This document shows, one piece after another, positions 1-7,710 of a DNA stretch of 28,184 bases; position 1 is the stretch's first letter; the number at the start of each line of letters is the position of its first letter. The position numbers and the translations under genes are program-made. The DNA is from JAAZIN01 sp964441025. GTDB taxonomy: Bacteria > Bacillota > Dethiobacteria > DTU022. Under the pieces are notes generated by a model. The model did not search any database, was not told where the DNA came from, and was given only the letters and a program-made list of their open reading frames with translations. The stretch spans positions 1-28,184 of the forward strand of contig CAYTXG010000022.1 of NCBI GenBank assembly GCA_964441025.1, written 5' to 3'.

Positions 1-41
1 CCGAAAACGGCAACTCTAAAACACCAACTATTGCTACAAGG

Positions 42-87
42 CAAAAACACAAAGCCCGAAAGCGACTTATTTCAAGCACTTTCGGGC
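42..87 (-). terminator. Rho-independent terminator after tRNA-Leu
   Basis: A perfect 9-bp inverted repeat (GCCCGAAAG at 54-62, CTTTCGGGC at 79-87) is followed on the minus strand by a T-rich run (TTTGTGTTTTTGC). It lies about 55 nt beyond the 3' end of tRNA-Leu, as expected for its terminator. The loop is rather long (16 nt). The plus-strand side has no T-run, so it is directional. Confidence 0.7.
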
Positions 88-142
88 AAACAAAAAACCA
101 CCTGCTGACAAAATTCCTTTTATCAATAGATGGTATTTGATT

Positions 143-228
143 TGGTGCGAGCGAGAGGACTTGAACCTCCACGGGCCTGCACCCACTAGGTCCTGAACCT
201 AGCGCGTCTGCCATTCCGCCACGCTCGC
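143..228 (-). tRNA. tRNA-Leu (anticodon CAG)
   Basis: The minus strand folds as a class II tRNA. The 7-bp acceptor stem GCGAGCG/CGCTCGC pairs 222-228 with 147-153. The anticodon arm is CTAGG-TTCAGGA-CCTAG, giving anticodon CAG, which reads CUG leucine codons. There is a long variable arm (around TGGGTGCAGGCCCG) and a T-arm with TTCAAGT. The 3' CCA is encoded at 143-145. Long variable arm plus CAG identifies leucine. It has its own promoter and terminator and appears to be a single-gene unit. Confidence 0.96.
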
Positions 229-248
229 GCGTTTTGTGGTGCACACAT

Positions 249-277
249 ATTATACATGGCCCGTTGGGGTAGATCAA
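249..277 (-). promoter_or_regulatory. Sigma-70-type promoter for tRNA-Leu
   Basis: On the minus strand a TTGATC -35 box (272-277), a 17-nt spacer and a perfect TATAAT -10 box (249-254) end about 20 nt before the tRNA 5' end. Spacing and boxes are near consensus, as is usual for stable RNA genes. No convincing coding sequence was found between here and the hairpin at 433. Confidence 0.8.
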
Positions 278-432
278 GTGGAAATGCGTTCATCGAAAAT
301 CCTTTGAACCCGGCCAGCCCTTTGAAAAAGCCCTTTACATAGGCAGCATAACCGGGTAATTTCTGATCCCCGGCCCTGGGATTAACGATAAATGCTGTTT
401 GAAAAGGGAGCAATTTTTGTACCCCCTTTCCT

Positions 433-468
433 AATATATAGCCGTCTCCGCAGAGACGGCTATATATT
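433..468. terminator. Perfect 16-bp hairpin, likely terminator of the nfeD-slipin operon
   Basis: A 16-bp perfect inverted repeat (433-448 with 453-468) has a 4-nt CGCA loop. The core GCCGTCTC/GAGACGGC is flanked by AATATATA/TATATATT, so either strand reads a GC stem followed by an AU-rich stretch. It begins 17 nt past the slipin stop codon. There is no pure U-tract, but position and symmetry favour a terminator or 3'-end stabiliser. Confidence 0.6.
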
Positions 469-484
469 TACACAGGATATTGTC

Positions 485-1249
485 TTACTCTTCTTCTTTG
501 GGTGTGTCTTTAAGCCCCGGTAAAATGTGATGCAGCTCCATCGGCAGCGGAAAAGCAATAATAGAACCAGGCTGGCTGACCACCTCGGGAATAGCTCTCA
601 GCAGCCTGACAAAAAAGCCGCCATCCTGGCTGCTCAAGATCTGCGCCGCTTCGGAAAGCTTCTCGGCGGCCTCTTTTTCACCTTCGGCCTGGACCACAAT
701 GGCGCGGCGCTCTCGCTCCGCCGTGGCCTGCCGCGAGATGGCTTTCTGCAAAATCTCGGGTATGCCCACATCCTTGATCTCAACGGCGGTCACCTTGATC
801 CCCCATGGATCGGTGGCCTCATCAAGTATTTTCTGGATCAACTGGTTCAGCTTATCCCTCTCGGACAGCAGTTCATCCAGCTCCGCCTGACCGGTAACGC
901 TGCGCAGCGTGGTCTGGGCCAGCTGGGCGGTGGCAAAACGAAAGTCCTCAACATTGACAATGGCGCGGTTCGGATCGACAACCCGGTAGTAGACCACCGC
1001 GTTTACATTGGTGGTGACATTATCCCGGGTGATCACCTCCTGTGAGGGCACATCCATGGTCACCACGCGCATAGAGATCTTTATGGTCCTGTCAATGAGC
1101 GGGATCACCAGGATCAGGCCCGGCCCTTTCTCTCCGATAAGGCGTCCAAGGCGGAAAACCACGATCCGTTCATATTCGCGCACCACCTTTATTGACGAAA
1201 GAAAGAACAGCAGGACTACAACAATAATCGGAATTATAAAATGTTCCAA
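485..1249 (-). CDS. Slipin / stomatin-like SPFH (band 7) membrane protein
   Basis: A 254-aa protein of the prokaryotic slipin family, usual length for the family. One N-terminal membrane segment (about residues 5-20) precedes an SPFH/band 7 domain (about 25-190), with the typical region DVPSQEVITRDNV and GPGLILVIPLID. An Ala/Glu-rich coiled-coil stretch (QATAERERRAIVVQAEGEKEAAEK, about 174-197, given here only as a landmark in two halves around RRAIVV) follows. Slipins oligomerise at the membrane and are commonly paired with NfeD proteases; here nfeD lies 2 nt upstream. The start is TTG at 1249, set by AGGAGGTG inside the last codons of nfeD, so translation is probably coupled. Archaeal homologues are cleaved by the NfeD-type protease; that this applies here is inference. 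Confidence 0.93.
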   Translation of the reverse strand: MEHFIIPIIVVVLLFFLSSIKVVREYERIVVFRLGRLIGEKGPGLILVIPLIDRTIKISMRVVTMDVPSQEVITRDNVTTNVNAVVYYRVVDPNRAIVNVEDFRFATAQLAQTTLRSVTGQAELDELLSERDKLNQLIQKILDEATDPWGIKVTAVEIKDVGIPEILQKAISRQATAERERRAIVVQAEGEKEAAEKLSEAAQILSSQDGGFFVRLLRAIPEVVSQPGSIIAFPLPMELHHILPGLKDTPKEEE

Positions 1250-1251
1250 CT

Positions 1252-2631
1252 CTACACCTCCTCATCGATTTTTTTCAAATCTGTTGCGCTCTCCAGCGGG
1301 CGGACCCAGAGGTACAGCGTCTCCGCGCGGACGATCTCCACCCCTGTCCCCGCTTCAATCCTGGAGCCGTCGTCACTGCGGGCAAGCCAGAGTTCGCCCC
1401 TGGCTTTAATCTGCCCCTCGGGGGCAAGATCCGATACGGCGATGCCCCGCTGCGGCGGGTTGAAGTAGCTTCCACCGTCTTTCCAGCGGCGGCGGCTGTA
1501 AATTACAGCAGCGGTCAGCGCTGCAGCCAGCAGAATTACAGCCAGGACAATACCTATGGCCGTAAGGCGAAATGATCCGTACCAATCGGCAGACATCAAG
1601 GGCTCAAAGGGCAGCAGCACCGCCCCGGCCATGAGGGAAAGGGCGCCGCCGAGGCCGAGAACTCCAAAGCCGGGTGTAAATATTTCGGCGATGATCAGTC
1701 CCACCCCCAGTAGCAGCAGAACGATGCCCGTGGTATTGGTATCAAACAAACCGATCCCATAAATTCCCATAATCAGCAGAATGCCGCCGAGGACCTCCGG
1801 GACAAAGGTGCCCGGGTTGGAGAAGCCGAAATAAAGCCCCAACAGTCCCACCATGAGCAGAAGAAAAGCTACCTGTGGATCGCTCAACAGGTTTTGCATT
1901 TTTTCACTGAGAGTCATACCGGGATAGCGCAGCGGCGCGGCCGGTGTGTTCAGGTGATACTCCAGCCCTTCTTTCTCCACCGTGGTTCCATCAAGGCTGC
2001 TCAGAAGATCGGTCAAGCCCGAGGCAAGCATGTCAATAATGCCGGCTTCTTCGGCATCCCAGGCACTCAGGCTCAGATTCTCGGTGACAAATTTTTCAGC
2101 CACATCCGCCGGCCGTCCCTTTGCTTTTGCCAGGCTGCGCAGATGTTCCGCCAGAAATGCAGTCGTCTTCTCATCTGCCGGAGCTGAGCCCTCGGGGGTA
2201 AGCTCCACGGGGTGCGCCGCACCAATGGTGGTTCCGGGAGCCATTGCGGCGATATCGGCAGAGAGAACAATAAAAGAGCCCGCCGAGGCGGCAATTGCGC
2301 CAGAGGGTGCCACGAGCACAGCCACAGGCAGGGCTGCGCTCATAATCGCCTGGTTGATTTTAATGGTGGCGTCTACGAGCCCTCCCGGTGTGTCCAAAAT
2401 GATGACCAGGAGCTGGGCCCCTTTCGCTTCCGCGTCTGCAACCTGCCTGATGATAAAATTTTGCTGTCCCGTCGTGATCATCCCTTCCACTTCGATAACC
2501 ACAACGGGATCCGGGTTCTCCGGAAGGGCGAAGGCCAAAGAGGGTACGGCCGCAGTCAACAACAAAGCAGAGACAAGGAATATGACAATGACAGCAGCGT
2601 TTACACATGACTTGCCCGATTCGTTTATCAC
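1252..2631 (-). CDS. nfeD: NfeD-family membrane-bound serine protease (ClpP-class)
   Basis: A 459-aa long-form NfeD. A signal or anchor helix (about 11-36) precedes a ClpP/crotonase-fold protease domain (about 42-225). The likely catalytic Ser is S116 in GAIAASAGS and the likely Lys is K155 in ADEKTTAF, matching by position the Ser-Lys dyad of the archaeal 1510-N protease. About five membrane helices follow (roughly 254-272, 279-297, 301-320, 322-341, 357-378). A soluble OB-fold NfeD domain (about 390-446) ends the protein. The start is GTG at 2631, chosen for the AGGAGGTGA site 7 nt upstream. The slipin gene follows 2 nt downstream, the classic NfeD/stomatin operon thought to work in membrane protein quality control. 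Confidence 0.94.
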   Translation of the reverse strand: MINESGKSCVNAAVIVIFLVSALLLTAAVPSLAFALPENPDPVVVIEVEGMITTGQQNFIIRQVADAEAKGAQLLVIILDTPGGLVDATIKINQAIMSAALPVAVLVAPSGAIAASAGSFIVLSADIAAMAPGTTIGAAHPVELTPEGSAPADEKTTAFLAEHLRSLAKAKGRPADVAEKFVTENLSLSAWDAEEAGIIDMLASGLTDLLSSLDGTTVEKEGLEYHLNTPAAPLRYPGMTLSEKMQNLLSDPQVAFLLLMVGLLGLYFGFSNPGTFVPEVLGGILLIMGIYGIGLFDTNTTGIVLLLLGVGLIIAEIFTPGFGVLGLGGALSLMAGAVLLPFEPLMSADWYGSFRLTAIGIVLAVILLAAALTAAVIYSRRRWKDGGSYFNPPQRGIAVSDLAPEGQIKARGELWLARSDDGSRIEAGTGVEIVRAETLYLWVRPLESATDLKKIDEEV

Positions 2632-2673
2632 TCGCGCTCACCTCCTGCTGTAGCGGTCTTCTTTGATAGCTCT

Positions 2674-2702
2674 ATTATAATGGTAACAGGCTGAAAATTA
2701 AA
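2674..2702 (-). promoter_or_regulatory. Promoter for nfeD-slipin
   Basis: A perfect TATAAT -10 box (plus-strand ATTATA at 2674-2679) lies about 43 nt before the nfeD GTG. A weak -35 box, TTTAAT, sits 17 nt upstream (2697-2702). It overlaps the base of the ndk terminator hairpin, so the new unit begins directly where the upstream one ends. The -35 match is poor, so confidence rests on the -10 box and position. Confidence 0.55.
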
Positions 2703-2729
2703 GGGGCACAGCCCTGCTGCGCCCTTTAA
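2694..2729 (-). terminator. Rho-independent terminator after ndk
   Basis: On the minus strand TTAAAGGGCGCAGC (2716-2729) pairs with GCTGTGCCCCTTTAA (2698-2712) across a 3-nt loop, with one bulge. A TTAATTTT run follows. It starts about 27 nt past the ndk stop codon. Confidence 0.75.
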
Positions 2730-2756
2730 GGTATTATTTATCTCCGCTTTTCCCCG

Positions 2757-3197
2757 CTATTCTTTGGCGCCGTAAATCCAGCCTGCGGAGGCATCGCGGT
2801 AACTGCATATCTCTTCATCTGTAAAGAAAAGGTCTATCTCCCGCCGGGCGCTCCCCAGCGAATCAGAGCCGTGGATGAGGTTGTTCCCGGTAAAAAGAGC
2901 CAGGTCACCCCTGATCGTGCCCGGCGCGGCTTCCTGCGGGTTGGTAGCCCCGATAAGGGTCCGTGCCGCAGCAACAGCGTTGTCCCCCTCCCAGATCATG
3001 GCCACCACCGGCCCTGAAGTGATAAAGGAGATCAGGCTTTCATAAAATGGTTTTCCCTTATGCTCACCGTAATGACGCGCCGCCAGCTCCCTTTCTATTA
3101 GCATCATTTTTACGCCCACCAGTTTCAGGCCTTTTTTCTCCAGGCGGCCGATGACCTCGCCGATAAATTTACGCTGCACACCATCGGGTTTGATCAT
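2757..3197 (-). CDS. ndk: Nucleoside diphosphate kinase (start uncertain)
   Basis: Transfers the gamma-phosphate from ATP to nucleoside diphosphates through a phosphohistidine. The sequence has the family signatures IKPDGVQRK at the N-terminus and NLIHGSDS containing the active-site His (H109 in this numbering), plus the usual C-terminal WIYG. The first in-frame ATG (3195-3197) gives 146 aa but begins inside the conserved first beta strand. The codons just upstream read ERTFV, exactly the residues expected before MIKPDG, yet no ATG, GTG or TTG occurs before an in-frame TGA at 3231-3233. A non-standard ATC start at 3222-3224 behind AAAGGATGAT, or a one-base indel joining the ATGATG at 3232-3237, would restore a full N-terminus. 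Function is secure; the start is not. Confidence 0.95.
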   Translation of the reverse strand: MIKPDGVQRKFIGEVIGRLEKKGLKLVGVKMMLIERELAARHYGEHKGKPFYESLISFITSGPVVAMIWEGDNAVAAARTLIGATNPQEAAPGTIRGDLALFTGNNLIHGSDSLGSARREIDLFFTDEEICSYRDASAGWIYGAKE

Positions 3198-3302
3198 AAC
3201 AAAGGTACGTTCTGCGCTGTTGATTTGACATCATCCTTTAACTTTTGATCACCGCCGGCGTACTTCCGGCGCACTTTGCCCCGGCCGCAGCGAGTAGCCC
3301 TT

Positions 3303-4214
3303 TTAATATGTGGTCAGCAGTTGCTCATCATCGATAATTTCGGATCCGGCTTCCCGCACCTTGCGGACATCCTTCGGTATGCAGAACATGCCACGGTGCG
3401 TCTCCTCATCATAGTAACGCAACTGCAGCCCCCGTTCTTCAATACGGCTGTTGATCAGCCCCTCTGCAGCTGCGCCGGGATCCAGGTCGCGAGCTGCAAT
3501 AATATAGGCCCACTCCGTGTTGAATGAAGGCACAAAGGCATGATAGGAGCTGACATGGGGAAATACCTGCCGGGCAGTATGATAGATTGCGCAATGCGCC
3601 TCCAAAAAGGCGGTGCTGAAATCGGCGGCCTGCAGAACAACCAGGCCACCTGGGGCCAGGCGTTTCTCAAGAAGGGCGTAGTACTGCCGCGTAAAGAGCT
3701 TGAGCGCCGGGCTTCCCTCAACGGGTTCTGGGATATCGACGATGATCACATCGAAGACTTCTGCGCTCCCTTCAAGAAAGCTGCGGGCATCGGCAATTAC
3801 GAGGTCAAGACGGGGGTCGTCAAAGCATCCACGGTGCCACTGATCCAGGTGCTTGCGGCAGATTTCAACTACCTGATCATCGATATCGACCATTACCGCC
3901 CGCTCCACCTGGTGATGGCGGAACACTTCGCGCAGGGTCGCCCCTTCACCCCCGCCGGCAACAAAAATGCGGCGGGGGGATTCATGAAGCACCATCGCCG
4001 GCTGGACCAGCGCTTCGTGATAGATGTACTCGTCAAAGGCGGCTGATTGAATCTTGCCGTCAAGTATCAACATGCGCCCGTAAAGTTCGTTGTCAACAAT
4101 CTCCACTTTCTGGTACGGTGTAGCCCTGCAGGCAACAAAGCGTTCCAGGCCAAACATGTGCGCCGTTGAGGGCGTGGTCTGCTCGATATACCATTTATGT
4201 TCTGCAGAAGGCAA
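3303..4214 (-). CDS. speE: Aminopropyltransferase (spermidine synthase family, ACL5/thermospermine-like)
   Basis: A 303-aa polyamine aminopropyltransferase that should move the aminopropyl group of decarboxylated S-adenosylmethionine to a di- or polyamine. The SAM-type nucleotide motif is VAGGGEGATLREV (about 85-97) with MVDIDDQVVE (108-117). The active-site segment is DIPEPVEGSPALKLF (160-174). GGGEGAT, VDID and the DxxxPVEG arrangement resemble the plant ACL5/thermospermine group and its prokaryotic relatives more than classical GGGDGGT spermidine synthases. The usual second Asp of DxxD is Glu here (E163). The start is TTG at 4214, with AGGAGG 8 nt upstream. It lies 14 nt after speD, which supplies its co-substrate. 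The product (spermidine, thermospermine or aminopropylagmatine) cannot be decided from sequence. Confidence 0.92.
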   Translation of the reverse strand: MPSAEHKWYIEQTTPSTAHMFGLERFVACRATPYQKVEIVDNELYGRMLILDGKIQSAAFDEYIYHEALVQPAMVLHESPRRIFVAGGGEGATLREVFRHHQVERAVMVDIDDQVVEICRKHLDQWHRGCFDDPRLDLVIADARSFLEGSAEVFDVIIVDIPEPVEGSPALKLFTRQYYALLEKRLAPGGLVVLQAADFSTAFLEAHCAIYHTARQVFPHVSSYHAFVPSFNTEWAYIIAARDLDPGAAAEGLINSRIEERGLQLRYYDEETHRGMFCIPKDVRKVREAGSEIIDDEQLLTTY

Positions 4215-4228
4215 TGACAGTTCCTCCT

Positions 4229-4612
4229 CTAGTAGTTCACCACAGTCTTATGCTGCAGGGGAACATCAAAGATGCCGCGCTTGATCTCCCTGGCGGTCAT
4301 GTTCTGAGCCGAAAGCTTCTGTTTCAAGTAATCGCACGATACCCACGGGTCAACTGTTTGACCGCAGGTAAATATATCCACGGCGGCATAACCGAACTCG
4401 GGCCAGGTGTGAATGGCCAGATGTGATTCGGAAATAACGACTACGCCGCTGACTCCCTGGGGGCTGAACTGGTGGAAGACAGTCTCTCTGATCTCAGCTC
4501 CCGCTTCAAGAGCCGCCGCCACCATCTCTTGCTTGATCTGAACGGTATCGTTCAGTTTTTCAGGTGGACAGCCGTAAAACTCAGCCAGAATATGACGGCC
4601 TAAAGCGCTCAT
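4229..4612 (-). CDS. speD: S-adenosylmethionine decarboxylase proenzyme (SpeH/prokaryotic class 1B)
   Basis: A 127-aa pyruvoyl enzyme that decarboxylates S-adenosylmethionine for polyamine synthesis. The ATG at 4612 was chosen because AAGGAGGT lies 7 nt upstream. A longer frame to 4645 would place this site inside the gene. With this start the key residues fall on the positions known from the Thermotoga maritima enzyme: Ser63 in SESH, the self-cleavage site that becomes pyruvoyl; His68 in AIHTW; and Cys83 in FTCG. The proenzyme is expected to cleave between E62 and S63 into beta and alpha chains. It is first in a two-gene operon with the aminopropyltransferase. Confidence 0.95.
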   Translation of the reverse strand: MSALGRHILAEFYGCPPEKLNDTVQIKQEMVAAALEAGAEIRETVFHQFSPQGVSGVVVISESHLAIHTWPEFGYAAVDIFTCGQTVDPWVSCDYLKQKLSAQNMTAREIKRGIFDVPLQHKTVVNY

Positions 4613-4659
4613 CTCCAATACCTCCTTGTAATTTTTTATGGGCAAGGCGATCAGCTAAC

Positions 4660-4687
4660 ATTTTAACAAACTTCGTCAAAAAGTCAA
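4660..4687 (-). promoter_or_regulatory. Promoter for speD-speE
   Basis: On the minus strand TTGACT (4682-4687), a 16-nt spacer and TAAAAT (4660-4665) lie about 33 nt before the speD ribosome binding site. About 20 nt further upstream, 4708-4733 holds a 7-bp inverted repeat (CATCGAT/ATCGATG, 12-nt spacer) that could be an operator. Nothing else was recognised in the rest of the 4613-4888 gap. Confidence 0.6.
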
Positions 4688-4888
4688 TAAAGGCGTTTAT
4701 TTGCCGTCATCGATTTTATCGTTTTTATCGATGGTTTGCGCGGCCTCCCGCGGGGGTTTGGCGCATTGCAAAGAGCCGGAAACTCTGATCCGGGAAAAAT
4801 CAACTCGTGTGCAGACAGCGGCTGGGAAGAGCGGTGATTTTAGGATAACCGGAGGCATCCCCCCGCCAATCATGCACGGCGCTTGTTG

Positions 4889-6562
4889 CTATCTCAGCAC
4901 GGCTCCCTCTGCGGCGGAGCCGACAAGTTTTTGGTAGCGAGCGAGCAGACCGCCGGGCAGCGGGCGCTGCGGTGGCGCCGGTTTGCGGCGGGCCAGCTCC
5001 TCCGGCTCTACATTCAGCTCCAGTTTCCTGCCCGGCACATCTATCAGCAAGGGGTCACCATCCCGCGCCAGGGCAATCGGTCCGCCGCGGGCGGCCTCGG
5101 GGGAAACGTGGCCCACGCAGAGACCGCGTGTTGAACCGGAGAAACGGCCGTCGGTGATCACTGCGCAGCCAGCTTCCATGCCCGCAAGAATAGCGCTAAG
5201 CAGGTGCATCTCACGCATGCCGGGTCCGCCGGCAGGGCCTTCATAGCGCAATACTAGCATGTCGTCGGATTCGATTCTTCCAGAGACAGCAGCTTCCACC
5301 GCCGCTTCCATGGAATCAAAGGTGCGGGCAAAGCCTTTAAAAAACAGCCTCTGCGGATCCACGGCTGCGGTCTTGACCACAGCGCCTTCAGGGGCCAGCG
5401 ATCCGGAAAGCACTGCCAGTCCGCCGTAGGGCTGCACCGGCTCCGCAAAGGGATGGATCGCTTTTCCCACTGCACCCTGAAAGCCCTGTTCCCGCCACCT
5501 GCAGATGAGCCGGGCAACGGTATCCCCGCTGACGGTCAGGGCTTCGGTATGAAGACAGGCTTCCAGCTCTGCCATAAGCGCCGGCACACCGCCCGCCCGG
5601 TAAAATTCAATCATGGGATAGACGCCGCCGGGCAGCAGGTTGCACAGATGTGGTACTGCACTGGAAAGGCGATCAAAATCGACAAGTTTCAACTCCAATG
5701 CAGCCTCCCGGGCCAGAGCCAGCAGATGCAGGATGCTGTTGGTAGAGCCCCCCAGCGCCATATCCACGATCACGGCATTGAGCAGGGCTTTTCTGGTGAC
5801 AATGCGCCTCGGCGGCAGCCCCTCTCGAACCAGTTCTACGATCCTCTCCCCGGAAGAGCGCGCCAGTCGCAGCTTGTCAGCTGTTGCCGCCGGGGCGGCA
5901 CCCATTCCCGGCAGGGAGAGGCCCATGGCTTCGCCGAGCAGGGCCATGGTATTGGCGGTGCCCAGCATGGCGCAGCTGCCCGCACCGGGAACAGCAGCCT
6001 CCTCGATAGCCGCCAGTTCCCCAGGTGTCATTTTCCCCGCCTTTACCGCGCCTATATACTCCCGCATTGAGCTCAGGGTGATGACGCGGCGCTCGCCCTG
6101 GACCCCTGGAAGCATGCATCCTCCGGTCACCAGTATTGAGGGCAGATCCATCCGCAGAGCGCCCATGAGCTGGCCGGGGACTACCTTGTCACAGGAGCAG
6201 AGAAGAACCAGGCCGTCAAGACAGTGGGCGCGGGCCATTATCTCCACCGTATCTGCGATGTTTTCCCTGCTGGGCAATGAATAGCTCATACCGCAGTGGC
6301 CCTGCGCCAGGCCGTCGCAGACGGCACAGGTGTGGAACTCAAAGGGAATCCCTCCGGCGGAACAGATCCCCTGGCGCAGAGCATTTGCAATATCTTTCAG
6401 ATGAAGATGACCCGGTACGATATCTGTCCAGGAGTTGGCAATACCGATAAGCGGTTTGCCAAGATCCTGCCTGCGCAGGCCAAGCCCGAATAAAAGAGCC
6501 CGCTGGGCCGCCCTCTCCGTCCCTCCGGTCATTCGGGCGCTGAGCAACCTTTTATTGTTCAT
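4889..6562 (-). CDS. ilvD: IlvD/Edd-family dehydratase (dihydroxy-acid dehydratase-like)
   Basis: A 557-aa Fe-S dehydratase, close to the usual DHAD length (about 555). Likely cluster cysteines are C82 (VCDG), C124 (SCDK) and C197 (GSCAM), with K126 of CDK as the expected Mg-binding carbamyl-lysine. The C-terminal ITDGRFSGSTRG carries the catalytic Ser, followed by HVSPEAARGGPIA. The usual PGCGSC reads PGAGSC and the usual NCDK reads SCDK, so it is somewhat divergent. The start is ATG at 6562, overlapping the end of the Gfo/Idh gene by 11 nt; a longer frame to 6766 lies inside that gene. The family covers dihydroxy-acid dehydratase and several sugar-acid dehydratases. No ilvC, ilvN or leu gene is nearby. 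The operon context (transporter, dehydrogenase, IclR, ThDP enzyme) points to a sugar-acid or polyol-derived substrate, but a biosynthetic DHAD is not excluded. Confidence 0.9.
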   Translation of the reverse strand: MNNKRLLSARMTGGTERAAQRALLFGLGLRRQDLGKPLIGIANSWTDIVPGHLHLKDIANALRQGICSAGGIPFEFHTCAVCDGLAQGHCGMSYSLPSRENIADTVEIMARAHCLDGLVLLCSCDKVVPGQLMGALRMDLPSILVTGGCMLPGVQGERRVITLSSMREYIGAVKAGKMTPGELAAIEEAAVPGAGSCAMLGTANTMALLGEAMGLSLPGMGAAPAATADKLRLARSSGERIVELVREGLPPRRIVTRKALLNAVIVDMALGGSTNSILHLLALAREAALELKLVDFDRLSSAVPHLCNLLPGGVYPMIEFYRAGGVPALMAELEACLHTEALTVSGDTVARLICRWREQGFQGAVGKAIHPFAEPVQPYGGLAVLSGSLAPEGAVVKTAAVDPQRLFFKGFARTFDSMEAAVEAAVSGRIESDDMLVLRYEGPAGGPGMREMHLLSAILAGMEAGCAVITDGRFSGSTRGLCVGHVSPEAARGGPIALARDGDPLLIDVPGRKLELNVEPEELARRKPAPPQRPLPGGLLARYQKLVGSAAEGAVLR

Positions 6563-7649
6563 GCGGCACCCTTCCCCGGCAAAGGGGCTGGGGCAGTACA
6601 ACCTGCTCCTGCCTGTCAGCCGAATCCCTGGCGGCCAGGGTGAATTCCAGCACTTCGCGGCCGGCTGCCCCTGAAAGAAGCGGCTGCCGGCCTTCCTCCA
6701 GGGCGGCGTAAAAGTCCCGCGTGGCCAGGTAAAAACTATAATCCCATTCCGCCGGGATATGCTCAAAAGCGGTGGTTACACCATTGCGGTAAAGCTCGAC
6801 AGCGGGCCTGTTCTGCAGACTGCCGGTACAGCGGTTTACAAATATTACGCCCCGGGTGCCGGTGATCTCCAGCCTGCTCTCATCAGCATAATACCTGGTT
6901 TTAATATGGAGCTCCGGCGCCTGGATCACCTCCATGATCCCGTAAACCCCTCCCCTGCGGTATTTCCACATCACTGTTGCAGGTGTGTTAACGTAGATGC
7001 CGCTGTCTGGAACAATCTCCGTCCGATCCATCCAGGCGGCAACCTTCTCCACCGAACCAAGCAGGTAAACAGCCAGTGAATGATTATGGTAGTTATGGTC
7101 GAACATCACGGGACAACCGCCGCCTGTTTCCGGGTTTAGCCTCCATGCCCAGGCTTCCAGCGGCACATCCCATTGACCCTTTCCCGTGCCGCACCTCACC
7201 CGCAGGTTGAATGTAAGGGGTTCACCGATCTCCCCTGCTTCGATAAGCTCTTTTGCTTTTACATAGGGTGGGTAGTAGACAAAGTTTTCATAGATGCGCA
7301 GTATTACCCCGGCCCTTTCGGCAGCATCAATCATCTCATCGGCCTGTTCAAGGCTCAAAGCCATCGGTTTTTGTACTGAAATATGCTTTCCTGCCCGGGC
7401 CGCCTCCTTCGTCATGGAACAATGCAGATGATGGGGAGTTAGAATTTCCACTATATGCACCGCGGGATCGGATAAAACCTCCTCATATTCCCTGTAGACT
7501 CTGGATACCCCCCACTCCCTGCCCTTTTTTTCCGCCTTCTCCTGATCCACATCGTAGAGCCCGTAAATCCGGGCTCCGTTCAACTCTTTGTAGCCGAGAG
7601 CATGCAGGTCCGATATGCGGCCGCACCCGGCAAACACAACATTGTACAA
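6552..7649 (-). CDS. Gfo/Idh/MocA-family oxidoreductase
   Basis: A 365-aa NAD(P)-dependent sugar or polyol dehydrogenase. The N-terminal Rossmann fold has GCGRIS (about 9-14). The family EKP motif reads VQKPMAL (about 92-98), keeping the catalytic Lys but replacing Glu with Gln. The C-terminal Gfo/Idh domain contains GGGCPVMFDHNYHNH, supplying the Asp and His that normally complete the active site. The start is TTG at 7649, with GGGAGGTG upstream. It is the fourth gene of the ThDP operon, 61 nt after the symporter and overlapping the dehydratase start. Relatives include inositol dehydrogenase (IolG) and many sugar dehydrogenases. The substrate cannot be read from the sequence. Confidence 0.9.
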   Translation of the reverse strand: MYNVVFAGCGRISDLHALGYKELNGARIYGLYDVDQEKAEKKGREWGVSRVYREYEEVLSDPAVHIVEILTPHHLHCSMTKEAARAGKHISVQKPMALSLEQADEMIDAAERAGVILRIYENFVYYPPYVKAKELIEAGEIGEPLTFNLRVRCGTGKGQWDVPLEAWAWRLNPETGGGCPVMFDHNYHNHSLAVYLLGSVEKVAAWMDRTEIVPDSGIYVNTPATVMWKYRRGGVYGIMEVIQAPELHIKTRYYADESRLEITGTRGVIFVNRCTGSLQNRPAVELYRNGVTTAFEHIPAEWDYSFYLATRDFYAALEEGRQPLLSGAAGREVLEFTLAARDSADRQEQVVLPQPLCRGRVPHEQ

Positions 7650-7710
7650 TTCAATCCACCTCCCGCTGTCTCAAACTCATCTTTTGCGCTTCCCTGGTGA
7701 ACACTCCGAT

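Noticed and set aside
186..413. A 75-residue minus-strand reading frame that begins with TTG and contains FIVNPRAG, recalling diacylglycerol kinase-like N-termini.
   Set aside because: It overlaps the tRNA-Leu gene and its promoter, has no ribosome binding site, and does not resemble the kinase family beyond that short stretch. Chance or an old remnant is more likely.
3253..3271. A 6-bp hairpin (CGCCGG/CCGGCG) between speE and ndk, considered as a terminator.
   Set aside because: No T-run follows on the minus strand, so it is not supported as a terminator and may be only GC-rich chance pairing.
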